Shown: positions 34,411 through 43,275 of the stretch, one piece after another
Layout: the number at the start of each line of letters is the position of its first letter
Numbering within the stretch: position 1 is the first letter of the stretch
NCBI RefSeq assembly: GCF_014397005.1
Contig: NZ_JACGWS010000003.1
Location: forward strand, 62,001 to 126,000
Origin: Kordia aestuariivivens
GTDB lineage: Bacteria; Bacteroidota; Bacteroidia; Flavobacteriales; Flavobacteriaceae
Length of the DNA stretch: 64,000 bases
Direction of reading: 5' to 3'
The notes under the pieces: generated by a model
Told to the model about the DNA's origin: nothing
The model's input: the letters and a program-made list of their open reading frames with translations, nothing else
Databases searched by the model: none
Program-made: the position numbers and the translations under genes

Positions 34411-35397
34411 TTAAAATTGGTAGATAGCAGCTAAAACAAAAGAACCTAAGCTTTTTGTTGCCATTAAATCTGTATCAATAAAAATATCTTCAGAACCACT
34501 ATCAAGTCTAAATTCAGGTTTAATAATTAAATCTTCATCAACCACATAGCTTCCAGTAAGTGTTACTGAAAAAACACTAGGGTCATCACTGATGGCATCA
34601 CTTTGTGTTTGAAAATATTCGCCTCTCAAACCTATTGTTAAAGATTCGCTTGTGCTGTATTGAGGGTAAATATCTACTCCGTAGAATCCTTCACCTTCAT
34701 TATCTGCATACGCAGCATTAATTCCAATATAAAAGTCTTCAGTCGCATCAAAACCACCTGTATAATCTATTTCAAAACCTAGTCCGGCTTTGTCGTACAG
34801 TAAGTTTAAAAACTGATCGCTATATCCTAATTGTGCTCCTACGGCGTAACTTCCATCAGGATTAAATTCGGTCACATCCGTTTGATTAAACACACCTAGC
34901 ATCAAACTAAAATCTTCAGAAAGTGTAAAATCAGCTTTCAATCCAGTATGTGAAAATGGACCATTAGAGAATAAATAAGAAGTACTGTAGTTAAAGTTTC
35001 CAGTTGGAGAAATCACTTCATATCCTAAAAAAGTGTTGAACTTTCCAATAGTAAGCTTTGTGTTTTTGCTGATGTTGTAATAAGCAAATAACTGATTCAA
35101 TACAGTTGCACTTGCAGCTTCACCTCTTGGACCGAAAACTAAATCAGCAACAGCACCAACTTTCCCTTTTTCATAAGAAGCAATAATATTTCCCATACCT
35201 AATGAAAAACCAGCGGTGTCTGCAAAAGAAGTTGCTGGAGCAATTTGATTATCATCATTTGGGGCTGTGAAGTTAGTTCTGAAGTAAGCATCTATACTTC
35301 CTCCAAATGTGAATTTTTTTTCAGGAGCGTCTGTTTTTTCTTGTGCGCTCAAAACTAAACTTGTTAAAAGTAATGTTAGTGTAAATAAATGTTTCAT
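34411..35397 (-). CDS. outer membrane beta-barrel porin co-transcribed with amt
   Basis: A 328-residue protein with a signal peptide (LFTLTLLLTSLVLSAQ) and about 14-16 amphipathic strands alternating with Gly/Asn/Asp turns, ending in the outer-membrane C-terminal pattern FVLAAIYQF (final Phe). Motifs such as GSIDAYFRTNF at the start of the barrel match the putative porin family often placed next to amt in flavobacteria. It likely lets small nitrogenous solutes cross the outer membrane. First gene of the operon. Confidence 0.85.
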   Translation of the reverse strand: MKHLFTLTLLLTSLVLSAQEKTDAPEKKFTFGGSIDAYFRTNFTAPNDDNQIAPATSFADTAGFSLGMGNIIASYEKGKVGAVADLVFGPRGEAASATVLNQLFAYYNISKNTKLTIGKFNTFLGYEVISPTGNFNYSTSYLFSNGPFSHTGLKADFTLSEDFSLMLGVFNQTDVTEFNPDGSYAVGAQLGYSDQFLNLLYDKAGLGFEIDYTGGFDATEDFYIGINAAYADNEGEGFYGVDIYPQYSTSESLTIGLRGEYFQTQSDAISDDPSVFSVTLTGSYVVDEDLIIKPEFRLDSGSEDIFIDTDLMATKSLGSFVLAAIYQF

Positions 35398-35426
35398 AAA
35401 TTTTGAATTATATGGTTATTCCGATC

Positions 35427-35459
35427 CAAATCTATATAAACTTTACTTGCACCCACAAA
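35427..35459 (-). promoter_or_regulatory. candidate promoter for porin-amt operon
   Basis: On the minus strand TTTG (35459-35456), 21 bp, then TAGATTTG (35434-35427), a perfect TAnnTTTG. The expected transcription start near 35421 leaves a leader of about 24 nt before the ATG at 35397. Confidence 0.65.
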
Positions 35460-35461
35460 AA

Positions 35462-35526
35462 AATAGGGTCAAACGATTCATTTTTATTAAATAACAATTT
35501 TGAACCCTATTATTTTTAGGGTTAAC
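35462..35526. promoter_or_regulatory. three copies of a TAGGGTT-like motif upstream of porin-amt
   Basis: AATAGGGTCAA (35462-35472) abuts the minus-33 box of the porin-amt promoter. TTGAACCCTATT (35500-35511) is its inverse, and AGGGTTAAC (35518-35526) is a third copy. The spacing and inverted arrangement suggest binding sites for a dimeric regulator of nitrogen genes. The remainder of the 435-bp gap to gltB is AT-rich. Confidence 0.5.
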
Positions 35527-35803
35527 TATTTTTTATAAGTTTTTTTGATAAATCAATAATCAGAATTTTACAAAATTCACATGATTTTAATAATTTTGAT
35601 GAAAAATCTGTAATTAAATTGATCTTTCGCAAACGTTTTCGCAAATAATGGATGTTTTTTTAAATATTTTAACATTGAATATTTTGTAAAATAAGCATGC
35701 TAAAAATGTTAAAAATGTATTTAAAAGGTCTGAAATTCCGAATCTCGAAATAATCATTTACACATAGTGACACTTCAAAAATGACACTATATATTCGTTC
35801 TTG

Positions 35804-35817
35804 AAAAAGTACTTTTT
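35804..35817. promoter_or_regulatory. perfect palindrome upstream of gltB
   Basis: AAAAAGTACTTTTT is a 14-bp perfect palindrome 15 bp before the gltB ATG. A further inverted pair, ATAGTG (35764-35769) and CACTAT (35785-35790), lies just upstream. These could be operator sites for gltBD; no matching regulator gene is in the window. Confidence 0.35.
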
Positions 35818-35832
35818 ACGTACCAAAACAAG

Positions 35833-38800
35833 ATGATTATGCTAAAGAAACAAGGACTGTATTTGCCAGAATTTGAACATGATAATTGCGGTGCAGGATT
35901 TATATGTAGTTTAACGGGAAAACGTTCTAATGATATCATTCATAAAGCACTTGAAATTTTAGTAAAACTAGAACATCGTGGTGCTGTAAGTTCGGATGGT
36001 GTCACAGGCGATGGCGCAGGAATTCTAATAGATATTCCTCATAAATTCTTTGAAAAATTCTGCGACTTTAAACTTCCAAAAGCAGGTGAATATGCAGCAA
36101 GCAATGTCTTTTTACCAAAAAAAGAAAATCAACGAAACTATTGTATTGATGTATTTGAAGCAGAAATTGACAAACAAGGCTTACAGCTTATAGGTTGGAG
36201 AGATGTTCCTGTAAACAGTGAAGTTTTAGGAGAAATTGCGAAAACAACAGAACCTTTTGTAAAACAATTATTCATAGGTAAATCTAATCCAGATCAATCA
36301 GATTTCGATTTTAAACTAAAACTATTCGCAGCACGAAAAATTGCCGAACATACAATATATGATTCCAAACTATCTGAATCGCAATTTTTTTACGTTCCGA
36401 GTTTATCTACCAAAATCATCATATATAAAGGATTACTAAAACCAGAACATATCAATGAATACTATCTAGATTTATATGACTCGGTTTTAGATACGCGTTT
36501 GGCTTTAGTACATCAGCGTTTTTCAACCAATACATTTCCAACGTGGGATTTAGCACAACCATTCAGGTACATCTGTCATAATGGAGAAATAAATACCTTG
36601 AGGGGAAATGTATCGCGCATGTTTTCACGTGAAGAAATTATGGAAAGTCCATTATTTGGTGATGACATCAAAAAAATAATTCCAACCATACTAAAAGGAA
36701 AATCAGATTCAGCAACCTTAGATATGGTAGTCGAATTATTACTCATGACAGGTCGTTCATTACCTGAAGCAATGATGATGTTAGTGCCAGAAGCTTGGGA
36801 AAAAAACGCCAACATGAATGACACCAAAAAAGCGTTCTATGAATACAATTCGTGTGTCATGGAACCTTGGGACGGGCCAGCATCGATTCCGTTTACGGAT
36901 GGGAATTACATTGGTGCCGTATTAGACAGAAATGGTTTGCGACCTTCACGATATACGGTGACCAAAAGTGGAAACGTAATCATGTCTTCAGAAACGGGTG
37001 TTGTAGACATAAAACCAGAAAATGTACGTTTTCATGGGCGTTTAGAACCAGGAAAAATGTTTCTAGTAAACATGAATGAAGGTCGAATTGTCAATGATGA
37101 AGAAATAAAAGAAGAAATAGCGTCAAGACATCCATACAGAAAATGGTTGAACGAAAACTTGGTACATCTAAAAGCAATTTCAGCAAAAAAAGGACCTATT
37201 AAATATGATGAAATAGACTTAAAAAAGCGAAAAGTAGTTTTTGGCTATACACAAGAAGATTTAAATACGATTATCAGACCAATGGCGCAACTGGCAAAAG
37301 AACCAATTGGATCTATGGGAAGCGATACGCCAATTGCAATACTATCTGAACGTCCACAACTTGTGTACAACTACTTCAAACAACTCTTTGCCCAAGTGAC
37401 CAATCCGCCTTTAGATGGAATCCGAGAAGAACTCATTACAGACATCAGTCTAACCTTAGGAAGTGATGTAAACTTATTTGACATCAATGCGGAACACTGT
37501 AAAAAGTTAAAAATTCAAAACCCAGTCATCTCAAAACACGATTTAGATAAAATTAGAAACTACGATACCAATCCTAATTTCAAAGTAGAGTCTATTTCAA
37601 TGTTATATGAAGTAAACAGAGGTTTAAATGAACTCGAAGTAGCATTGGAAAACTTAATGTCTAAAGCTTCAAAAGCAATAGATGATGGCGCAAACATTAT
37701 CATTCTGTCGGATAGATATGTTGATGAAAATCACGCGCCAATTCCAGCATTATTGGCATGTTCCTATGTTAATCATGCGTTGCATAAACTAAAAAAACGT
37801 TCAAAAATTAGCTTGATTATTGAATCTGCGGAACCAAGAGAAGTGCATCATTTTGCTTTACTATTTGGTTTTGGTGCGAGTGCTGTAAATCCATACATCG
37901 TAAATGAAATTGTTCAAGAACAAGTTGAATCTAACGATGTTACAGATTTAGAATATTTGGCAGCAATAAAAAACTATAACAAAGCGATCGGAAAAGGGAT
38001 TCTAAAAGTGATGAATAAAATCGGAATCTCTACGTTGAATTCGTATCGTGGATCTCAACTATTTGAATGTGTTGGAATTAATTCACAAACGGTTCATAAA
38101 TACTTTCCAAACACACCAACGCGAATCCAAGGAATTGGTTTAAGAGAAATTGAAAAAGAAATCGTAAAACGTCACAAAAAAGCATTTCAAGCAAATGAAA
38201 CAACTGCGGATATTGAAATTGGCGGAGAATACAGATGGCGACGTGGACAAGAAAAACATGTATTCAATCCATTAACGGTAGCAAAACTTCAAGAATCGGT
38301 TCGAACCAATAAATCGTCTACTTTCAAGGAATATTCCAACTTGGTAAACGATCAATCGAAAAGCTTAATGACTATTAGAGGTTTATTTGAATTTGATCAA
38401 TTCGATCCAATTCCAATAGAAGAAGTAGAACCTTGGACAGCAATTGTAAAGCGTTTCAAAACAGGCGCAATGTCGTATGGTTCCATAAGCAAAGAAGCAC
38501 ACGAAAACTTAGCGGTTGCCATGAACAGAATTGGCGGAAAAAGCAACTCGGGTGAAGGTGGAGAAAATCAAGAACGTTTCTACAAAAGCTCGCAAGGCGA
38601 CTGGAAAAACTCAGCCATAAAACAAGTAGCTTCTGGACGATTTGGAGTGACTTCAAACTACCTTACTAGCGCGAACGAAATTCAAATAAAAATAGCACAA
38701 GGCGCAAAACCAGGAGAAGGCGGACAATTGCCAGGTCCAAAAGTAAATCATGAAATTGCCAAAACACGAAATTCCACGCCGTATGTAGGGTTAATTTCGC

Positions 38801-40338
38801 CGCCGCCGCATCATGATATCTATTCCATTGAAGATTTATCTCAACTCATATATGATTTAAAATCTGCAAACCGAGAAGCACGAATCAATGTAAAACTAGT
38901 CTCTGAAATTGGCGTTGGAACGGTTGCTGCCGGAGTTGCAAAAGCAAAAGCAGATGTTGTTTTAATATCAGGTTTTGACGGCGGAACAGGTGCATCACCA
39001 TTAACATCACTAAAACATGCAGGTTTACCTTGGGAATTAGGAATTGCGGAAGCGCAACAAACCTTAGTCATGAACGATCTAAGAAACAGAATCGTCTTAG
39101 AATGCGACGGGCAACTAAAAACGGGTCGTGATGTTGCGATTGCGTGTTTGCTAGGCGCAGAAGAATTTGGTTTTGCAACGGCACCTTTAGTTGCTTCGGG
39201 TTGTATCATGATGCGTGTTTGCCACCTAAATACATGTCCAGTTGGTATTGCGACTCAAAATCCAGAACTGCGTAAAAAATTCAAGGGCAAGCCAGAACAT
39301 GTAGTAAACTATATGTATTTCGTAGCACAAGAATTACGTGAAATAATGGCTTCACTAGGTTTCAAAACGGTGAATGAAATGGTAGGTCAAGTGCAGAAAT
39401 TAAATCGCAACAAAGCAATTGAACATTACAAAGCATCAGGAATTGACTTAACGCCAATACTACATAAAATTGATGTTCCCGCAGACACCAAACTATACAA
39501 TACGGAAAAGCAAGATCACCATCTGGAAACACACTTAGATTTCCTAATCATAAAGCAGGCGCATCAAGCATTATTCCGAAGACAAGAAACACATTTAACA
39601 TTGCCAATAACAAACATAGATAGAGCTGTTGGAGCCATATTGAGCAATGAAATATCTAAAATATATGGAGCCGATGGTTTGCCAGAAGATACTATAAACA
39701 TTGATTTCAGCGGTTCAGCAGGACAAAGTTTTGGAGCATTTGCAACCAAAGGATTAACTTTTACAGTAGATGGAAATACGAATGACTATCTAGGAAAAGG
39801 ATTGTCAGGAGCAAAACTAATCATCAAAGTTCCGAAAGCATGTACTATTGTGCCAGAAGACAATATCATTACGGGGAATGTAACCTTATATGGCGCAACT
39901 GCTGGAGAAGTCTACATCAACGGAAAAGCTGGTGAACGTTTTTGCGTTCGTAACTCTGGAGCAAAAGCGGTTGTGGAAGGAATTGGCGATCACGGATGTG
40001 AATACATGACTGGAGGAATTGCAGTAATTCTCGGTAAAGTAGGACGAAACTTTGGCGCAGGAATGAGCGGAGGAATCGCGTATGTTTTAGATGAAGACAA
40101 TCTATTTACAGATAACTGTAATGGAGAAGATTTAAACATTGATCCACTGAAATCAAAAGAAGATCAAATACAACTAAAACAATTAATTGAAAATCATTTT
40201 GAAGCAACATCGAGTCCGTTAGCAAAACGAATATTGCAAAACTGGGAAAGCTACCTTTCAAAATTTAAAAAAGTACTTCCAGAAGAATATAGAAAAGCCT
40301 TAATAAGAATAGAAAACGAACAATTACAAACAGCGTAA
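35833..40338 (+). CDS. gltB: glutamate synthase large subunit
   Basis: A 1501-residue NADPH-type GOGAT alpha subunit. After a short propeptide the glutaminase nucleophile is Cys19 in FEHDNCGAGF (a start at Met3, 35839, is equally possible). It has a class II amidotransferase domain, a central domain, and an FMN/2-oxoglutarate domain with PGEGGQLPGPKV and SPPPHHDIYSIEDL. The iron-sulfur motif is CIMMRVCHLNTCPVG (C1124, C1130, C1135), and the C-terminus is a GXGXG helix domain. With GltD it makes two glutamates from glutamine and 2-oxoglutarate. It is 2 bp from gltD. Confidence 0.98.
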   Translation: MIMLKKQGLYLPEFEHDNCGAGFICSLTGKRSNDIIHKALEILVKLEHRGAVSSDGVTGDGAGILIDIPHKFFEKFCDFKLPKAGEYAASNVFLPKKENQRNYCIDVFEAEIDKQGLQLIGWRDVPVNSEVLGEIAKTTEPFVKQLFIGKSNPDQSDFDFKLKLFAARKIAEHTIYDSKLSESQFFYVPSLSTKIIIYKGLLKPEHINEYYLDLYDSVLDTRLALVHQRFSTNTFPTWDLAQPFRYICHNGEINTLRGNVSRMFSREEIMESPLFGDDIKKIIPTILKGKSDSATLDMVVELLLMTGRSLPEAMMMLVPEAWEKNANMNDTKKAFYEYNSCVMEPWDGPASIPFTDGNYIGAVLDRNGLRPSRYTVTKSGNVIMSSETGVVDIKPENVRFHGRLEPGKMFLVNMNEGRIVNDEEIKEEIASRHPYRKWLNENLVHLKAISAKKGPIKYDEIDLKKRKVVFGYTQEDLNTIIRPMAQLAKEPIGSMGSDTPIAILSERPQLVYNYFKQLFAQVTNPPLDGIREELITDISLTLGSDVNLFDINAEHCKKLKIQNPVISKHDLDKIRNYDTNPNFKVESISMLYEVNRGLNELEVALENLMSKASKAIDDGANIIILSDRYVDENHAPIPALLACSYVNHALHKLKKRSKISLIIESAEPREVHHFALLFGFGASAVNPYIVNEIVQEQVESNDVTDLEYLAAIKNYNKAIGKGILKVMNKIGISTLNSYRGSQLFECVGINSQTVHKYFPNTPTRIQGIGLREIEKEIVKRHKKAFQANETTADIEIGGEYRWRRGQEKHVFNPLTVAKLQESVRTNKSSTFKEYSNLVNDQSKSLMTIRGLFEFDQFDPIPIEEVEPWTAIVKRFKTGAMSYGSISKEAHENLAVAMNRIGGKSNSGEGGENQERFYKSSQGDWKNSAIKQVASGRFGVTSNYLTSANEIQIKIAQGAKPGEGGQLPGPKVNHEIAKTRNSTPYVGLISPPPHHDIYSIEDLSQLIYDLKSANREARINVKLVSEIGVGTVAAGVAKAKADVVLISGFDGGTGASPLTSLKHAGLPWELGIAEAQQTLVMNDLRNRIVLECDGQLKTGRDVAIACLLGAEEFGFATAPLVASGCIMMRVCHLNTCPVGIATQNPELRKKFKGKPEHVVNYMYFVAQELREIMASLGFKTVNEMVGQVQKLNRNKAIEHYKASGIDLTPILHKIDVPADTKLYNTEKQDHHLETHLDFLIIKQAHQALFRRQETHLTLPITNIDRAVGAILSNEISKIYGADGLPEDTINIDFSGSAGQSFGAFATKGLTFTVDGNTNDYLGKGLSGAKLIIKVPKACTIVPEDNIITGNVTLYGATAGEVYINGKAGERFCVRNSGAKAVVEGIGDHGCEYMTGGIAVILGKVGRNFGAGMSGGIAYVLDEDNLFTDNCNGEDLNIDPLKSKEDQIQLKQLIENHFEATSSPLAKRILQNWESYLSKFKKVLPEEYRKALIRIENEQLQTA

Positions 40339-40340
40339 CG

Positions 40341-41807
40341 ATGGGAAAGATAACTGGTTTTTTAGAATATGAGCGTCAAGATGAAACCTATAAAACGCCA
40401 AAAAAACGAATAAAAAATTACAAAGAATTTACCATTCCGTTAGAAACACCTGAACTTCAAAATCAAGGTGCGCGTTGTATGGATTGTGGAATTCCATTCT
40501 GTCACAGTGGTTGTCCGTTAGGAAACTTAATTCCCGATTTCAATGACAAAGTGTACAAAGGCAAATGGAAAGAAGCTGCAGAAATATTACATGCGACTAA
40601 TAACTTTCCAGAATTTACAGGTCGTTTATGTCCTGCGCCGTGTGAAGAAGCGTGTGTATTAGGAATCAATGAAGATCCTGTAAGTATTGAAAACATTGAA
40701 AAAAACATCGTAGAAACCGCTTTCGCGGAAGGTTGGATTGTTGCAAAATCACCAAAAATAAGAACCGGAAAATCAGTTGCTGTCATCGGTTCTGGTCCAG
40801 CAGGTTTAGCAGCTGCGCAACAATTAAATCGTGCAGGTCATACAATAACTGTTTTTGAACGCGATGAAAAAATTGGCGGTTTATTGCGCTACGGAATTCC
40901 CGATTTTAAAATGGAAAAACAGGTCATTGACCGTCGTATAAAAGTATTAGCAGAAGAAGGAATCACGTTCAAAACCAATGCGCATGTTGGAGTAGACATC
41001 CATGCCAATCAACTAAAAGAAGACTTTGACGCCATTGTTCTTTGTGGTGGTGCCACGGTAAAACGTTCCATTCCCATAAAAGGAGCAGAACTGAAAGGCG
41101 TACATCAAGCAATGGATTTCCTAAAACGAAATAATCAATATGTAGATGGTTTAGTTGATTTTGATCAAATAACGTCCGCAAAAGGCAAAAACGTGATTGT
41201 CATTGGTGGTGGCGATACAGGTTCTGATTGTATCGGAACGAGCAATCGTCACGGAGCAACATCAGTCACAAACTTTGAAATCTTAAGCAAGCCAACAATC
41301 GGTCGTCCTGCGCATCAACCGTGGCCATATTGGCCTATGAAACTCAAAGAAACATCATCGCATCAAGAAGGTGTGGAACGATTTTTTAGTATCTCAACAA
41401 AAGAATTTGTAGGCGACAAAAAAGGAAACCTTATCGGATTAAAAACAGTGGAAGTAGAATGGATTTTCAAAAAAGGCGAACGACCACAATTAAACGAAAT
41501 TCCAAACACTGAAAAACAATGGGACTGTGATTTAGTATTACTAGCATTAGGGTTTACAGGTGCAGAAAAAACATTAGCAGACGAATTTGGAGTGGAAATG
41601 GATTTCAGAACCAACATCAAAGCGACTACAAAAAACTATGCGACAAATGTCTCAGGTGTTTTCACAGCTGGCGATATGCGTAGAGGGCAATCATTAATTG
41701 TTTGGGCAATTTCGGAAGGTCGTCAAGCGGCATATCATGTAGATGCTTTTTTGATGGGAAGTTCTAATTTACCGTTGAAAGATGATAGTGATTTGCCGCG
41801 TGTGTGA
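40341..41807 (+). CDS. gltD: glutamate synthase small subunit
   Basis: A 488-residue GOGAT beta subunit that passes electrons from NADPH to GltB. The N-terminal Cys clusters (CMDCGIPFCHSGCPLGN; LCPAPCEEACVLGI) bind 4Fe-4S centres. The FAD motif is AVIGSGPAGLAAAQQL (about 148-163) and the NADPH motif VIVIGGGDTGSDCIGTS. The C-terminus has VFTAGDMRRGQSLIVWAI. It forms an operon with gltB; length is typical. Confidence 0.97.
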   Translation: MGKITGFLEYERQDETYKTPKKRIKNYKEFTIPLETPELQNQGARCMDCGIPFCHSGCPLGNLIPDFNDKVYKGKWKEAAEILHATNNFPEFTGRLCPAPCEEACVLGINEDPVSIENIEKNIVETAFAEGWIVAKSPKIRTGKSVAVIGSGPAGLAAAQQLNRAGHTITVFERDEKIGGLLRYGIPDFKMEKQVIDRRIKVLAEEGITFKTNAHVGVDIHANQLKEDFDAIVLCGGATVKRSIPIKGAELKGVHQAMDFLKRNNQYVDGLVDFDQITSAKGKNVIVIGGGDTGSDCIGTSNRHGATSVTNFEILSKPTIGRPAHQPWPYWPMKLKETSSHQEGVERFFSISTKEFVGDKKGNLIGLKTVEVEWIFKKGERPQLNEIPNTEKQWDCDLVLLALGFTGAEKTLADEFGVEMDFRTNIKATTKNYATNVSGVFTAGDMRRGQSLIVWAISEGRQAAYHVDAFLMGSSNLPLKDDSDLPRV

Positions 41808-41885
41808 TTTCATTCGTTAAGTATTTTGATGTAGAAACACACGCAACCAAACCACCATTTATGTATCTACAAAACAAAAAGACTT

Positions 41886-42671
41886 ATGTTAAACAAAATA
41901 CCAAAAACTGGATTACTCATATTAATTCTATTTATTTTTAGTTGTAACAGTTCTGATGACGCTACTGAAGAGCAAGTAATTAACTGTATTCCTGGAGCTT
42001 TACAAAATGGAATTATTGCGTTTTACCCTTTCAATAATGGTTCAATCAATGATTTTTCAGGGAATGGGTATAATTTGACTAATACTTCAACCGCTAGCTC
42101 TGGAACGGATAGAGATGGAAATTTAGATTGTGCATTTAATTTTACTGCCGGGAATAACGAATTTCTAGAATATGCTAATCCTGCATTTTTAGATAATTTT
42201 CAAAACGCTCCTTTTTCAATTTCACTATGGTATAACCCAACTGGTACAGATTGGAGTTTTGAAGTTCCTATGAAAAGAAGTTATGTTTCTGATTGTCAAA
42301 ACCATACTGGTCAATGGGCAATTATACTTTTTGACTGTAGAAGAGCAGTATTTGAAGTAAACCAAAACTATATTTGGAGTGACTATTATAATACTGATGG
42401 TTGTATTGAAACTACACTTGAACTTTCTAATACTTGGCAACACTTAACTGTTACTTATGATGGTGCAACAGGTCTAGAGCTTTATAGAAATGGTGTTTCA
42501 ACAACAGACATAATAGCGGGAACTTCAAACTCTTGTGGAATGCCACCTCTTGGAGATTTAATTTTAGGAGAAGACTTTAATGGATTGTTAGATGACATTA
42601 TTATTTATGACCATGTTTTATCCCAGTCAGAAATTACAACATTATACAATTTACCAGGATGTTGTCTATAA
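41886..42671 (+). CDS. LamG/concanavalin-like domain lipoprotein
   Basis: A 261-residue protein with a lipoprotein signal (GLLILILFIFSC). The mature part, from residue 35 or so, is a LamG-type jelly roll: GIIAFYPFNNGSINDFSGNG, FSISLWYNPTGTDWSFEVP, WQHLTVTYDGATGLELYRNG, GLLDDIIIYDHVLSQSEITT. Such domains bind glycans or proteins at the cell surface. It is an isolated gene between gltD and the ilv leader. Confidence 0.85.
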   Translation: MLNKIPKTGLLILILFIFSCNSSDDATEEQVINCIPGALQNGIIAFYPFNNGSINDFSGNGYNLTNTSTASSGTDRDGNLDCAFNFTAGNNEFLEYANPAFLDNFQNAPFSISLWYNPTGTDWSFEVPMKRSYVSDCQNHTGQWAIILFDCRRAVFEVNQNYIWSDYYNTDGCIETTLELSNTWQHLTVTYDGATGLELYRNGVSTTDIIAGTSNSCGMPPLGDLILGEDFNGLLDDIIIYDHVLSQSEITTLYNLPGCCL

Positions 42672-42754
42672 AAAAACGCTATGCGCAACAAGCCGCATAT
42701 AAATACATGTGTAACTATATCAATTCAAAATCAATCAATTTTTTAAACAAAAAC

Positions 42755-42786
42755 TTGGATTCCAAAAAAAACTTTTTCAATATTTG
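42755..42786 (+). promoter_or_regulatory. possible promoter for ilv leader
   Basis: TTG (42755-42757), 21 bp, AATATTTG (42779-42786), seven of eight matching TAnnTTTG. Transcription would start only a few bases before the leader ATG at 42795, so either the leader mRNA has almost no 5' untranslated sequence or the true promoter is elsewhere in 42672-42790. Confidence 0.35.
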
Positions 42787-42794
42787 AGTAACAA

Positions 42795-42857
42795 ATGAAC
42801 AAACAAAACATAAATATCATTGCTATCAATGTCATTGTGATTCGCTCACAGAGATAA
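42795..42857 (+). CDS. Ile/Val-rich leader peptide 1 of ilv operon
   Basis: A 20-codon frame encodes MNKQNINIIAINVIVIRSQR and ends in TAA. Six of 20 residues are Ile and two Val, with no Leu, in a region that otherwise lacks genes. The stop codon is followed at once by GGAATGC, able to pair with the first arm of a terminator at 42896. This is the layout of a transcription-attenuation leader peptide that senses charged tRNA-Ile and tRNA-Val, matching the ilv genes downstream. Because of its short length, confidence rests on composition and context. Confidence 0.62.
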   Translation: MNKQNINIIAINVIVIRSQR

Positions 42858-42921
42858 GGAATGCATATAAAAATTTAACTATAAAATTTACAAAGCCTTC
42901 CGAAATTGGAAGGTTTTTTTT
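42858..42921 (+). promoter_or_regulatory. attenuator 1: antiterminator candidate and intrinsic terminator
   Basis: Terminator: CCTTCC (42896-42901), loop GAAATT, GGAAGG (42908-42913), then eight T. The stem extends by AAAG/TTTT with one G-T pair. The alternative pairing is GGAATGC (42858-42864) with GCCTTCC (42895-42901), six of seven bases, exclusive with the terminator. It is weaker than that of attenuator 2. Confidence 0.6.
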
Positions 42922-42954
42922 ATGAATGTTTGTTAGATGTGAGAATGAAGCACG

Positions 42955-43130
42955 ATTTTCGTCTTTTCCGCAGTGTAGTAGGAATTTTTCGTTAAAAATT
43001 TTTGAAGCCTTGGAGAAAATTTAGAAAAATTCATACGGTTCTAGTTTTTCAGAGAAAAAACTAGAAACACCTCTGGAAAAGCGCCATTTCTTTTGTTTCT
43101 TTTCTTTGGGCGAACAAAGAAAACGAAAAA
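42955..43130 (+). repeat. structured dispersed element, family A, copy 2
   Basis: Second copy of the element at 19022-19196, here between the two ilv attenuators. The outer stem is CTTTTCC (42963-42969) with GGAAAAG (43075-43081). Stem 2 is GAATTTTTC with GAAAAATTC around the identical core TTGAAGCCTTGGAG. Stem 3 is TTCTAGTTTTT with AAAAACTAGAA. The 3' hairpin is TTTTCTTTG/CAAAGAAAA with loop GGCGAA. Each stem differs in sequence from copy 1 but remains paired. Confidence 0.75.
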
Positions 43131-43157
43131 TAAAAAACTGAATTTTAATAAAAAAAG

Positions 43158-43211
43158 ATGAATCAAATAATTATCAGCAGTATCGTCATTATCATTATAA
43201 ACTCTTCCTGA
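43158..43211 (+). CDS. Ile-rich leader peptide 2 of ilv operon
   Basis: A 17-codon frame encodes MNQIIISSIVIIIINSS and ends in TGA. Eight of 17 residues are Ile, one is Val and none is Leu; the run IVIIII lies just before the stop. The stop codon directly precedes the antiterminator arm of the terminator at 43242-43274. A ribosome slowed at the Ile codons would leave that arm free, while one reaching the stop would cover it. This is a textbook attenuation leader for an Ile/Val operon, and ilvE follows downstream. Confidence 0.82.
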   Translation: MNQIIISSIVIIIINSS

Positions 43212-43274
43212 GTTGATACAGATTTGCTATTCATAAAACTGAAGCCTGTATCAACAACGATACAGGCTTTTTTT
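43212..43274 (+). promoter_or_regulatory. attenuator 2: mutually exclusive antiterminator and terminator
   Basis: Antiterminator: GTTGATACAG (43212-43221) pairs perfectly over 10 bp with CTGTATCAAC (43246-43255). Terminator: AAGCCTGTATC (43242-43252) pairs with GATACAGGCTT (43259-43269), followed by a T-run (43268-43274). The two structures share CTGTATC and exclude each other. Confidence 0.82.
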
Positions 43275-43275
43275 A

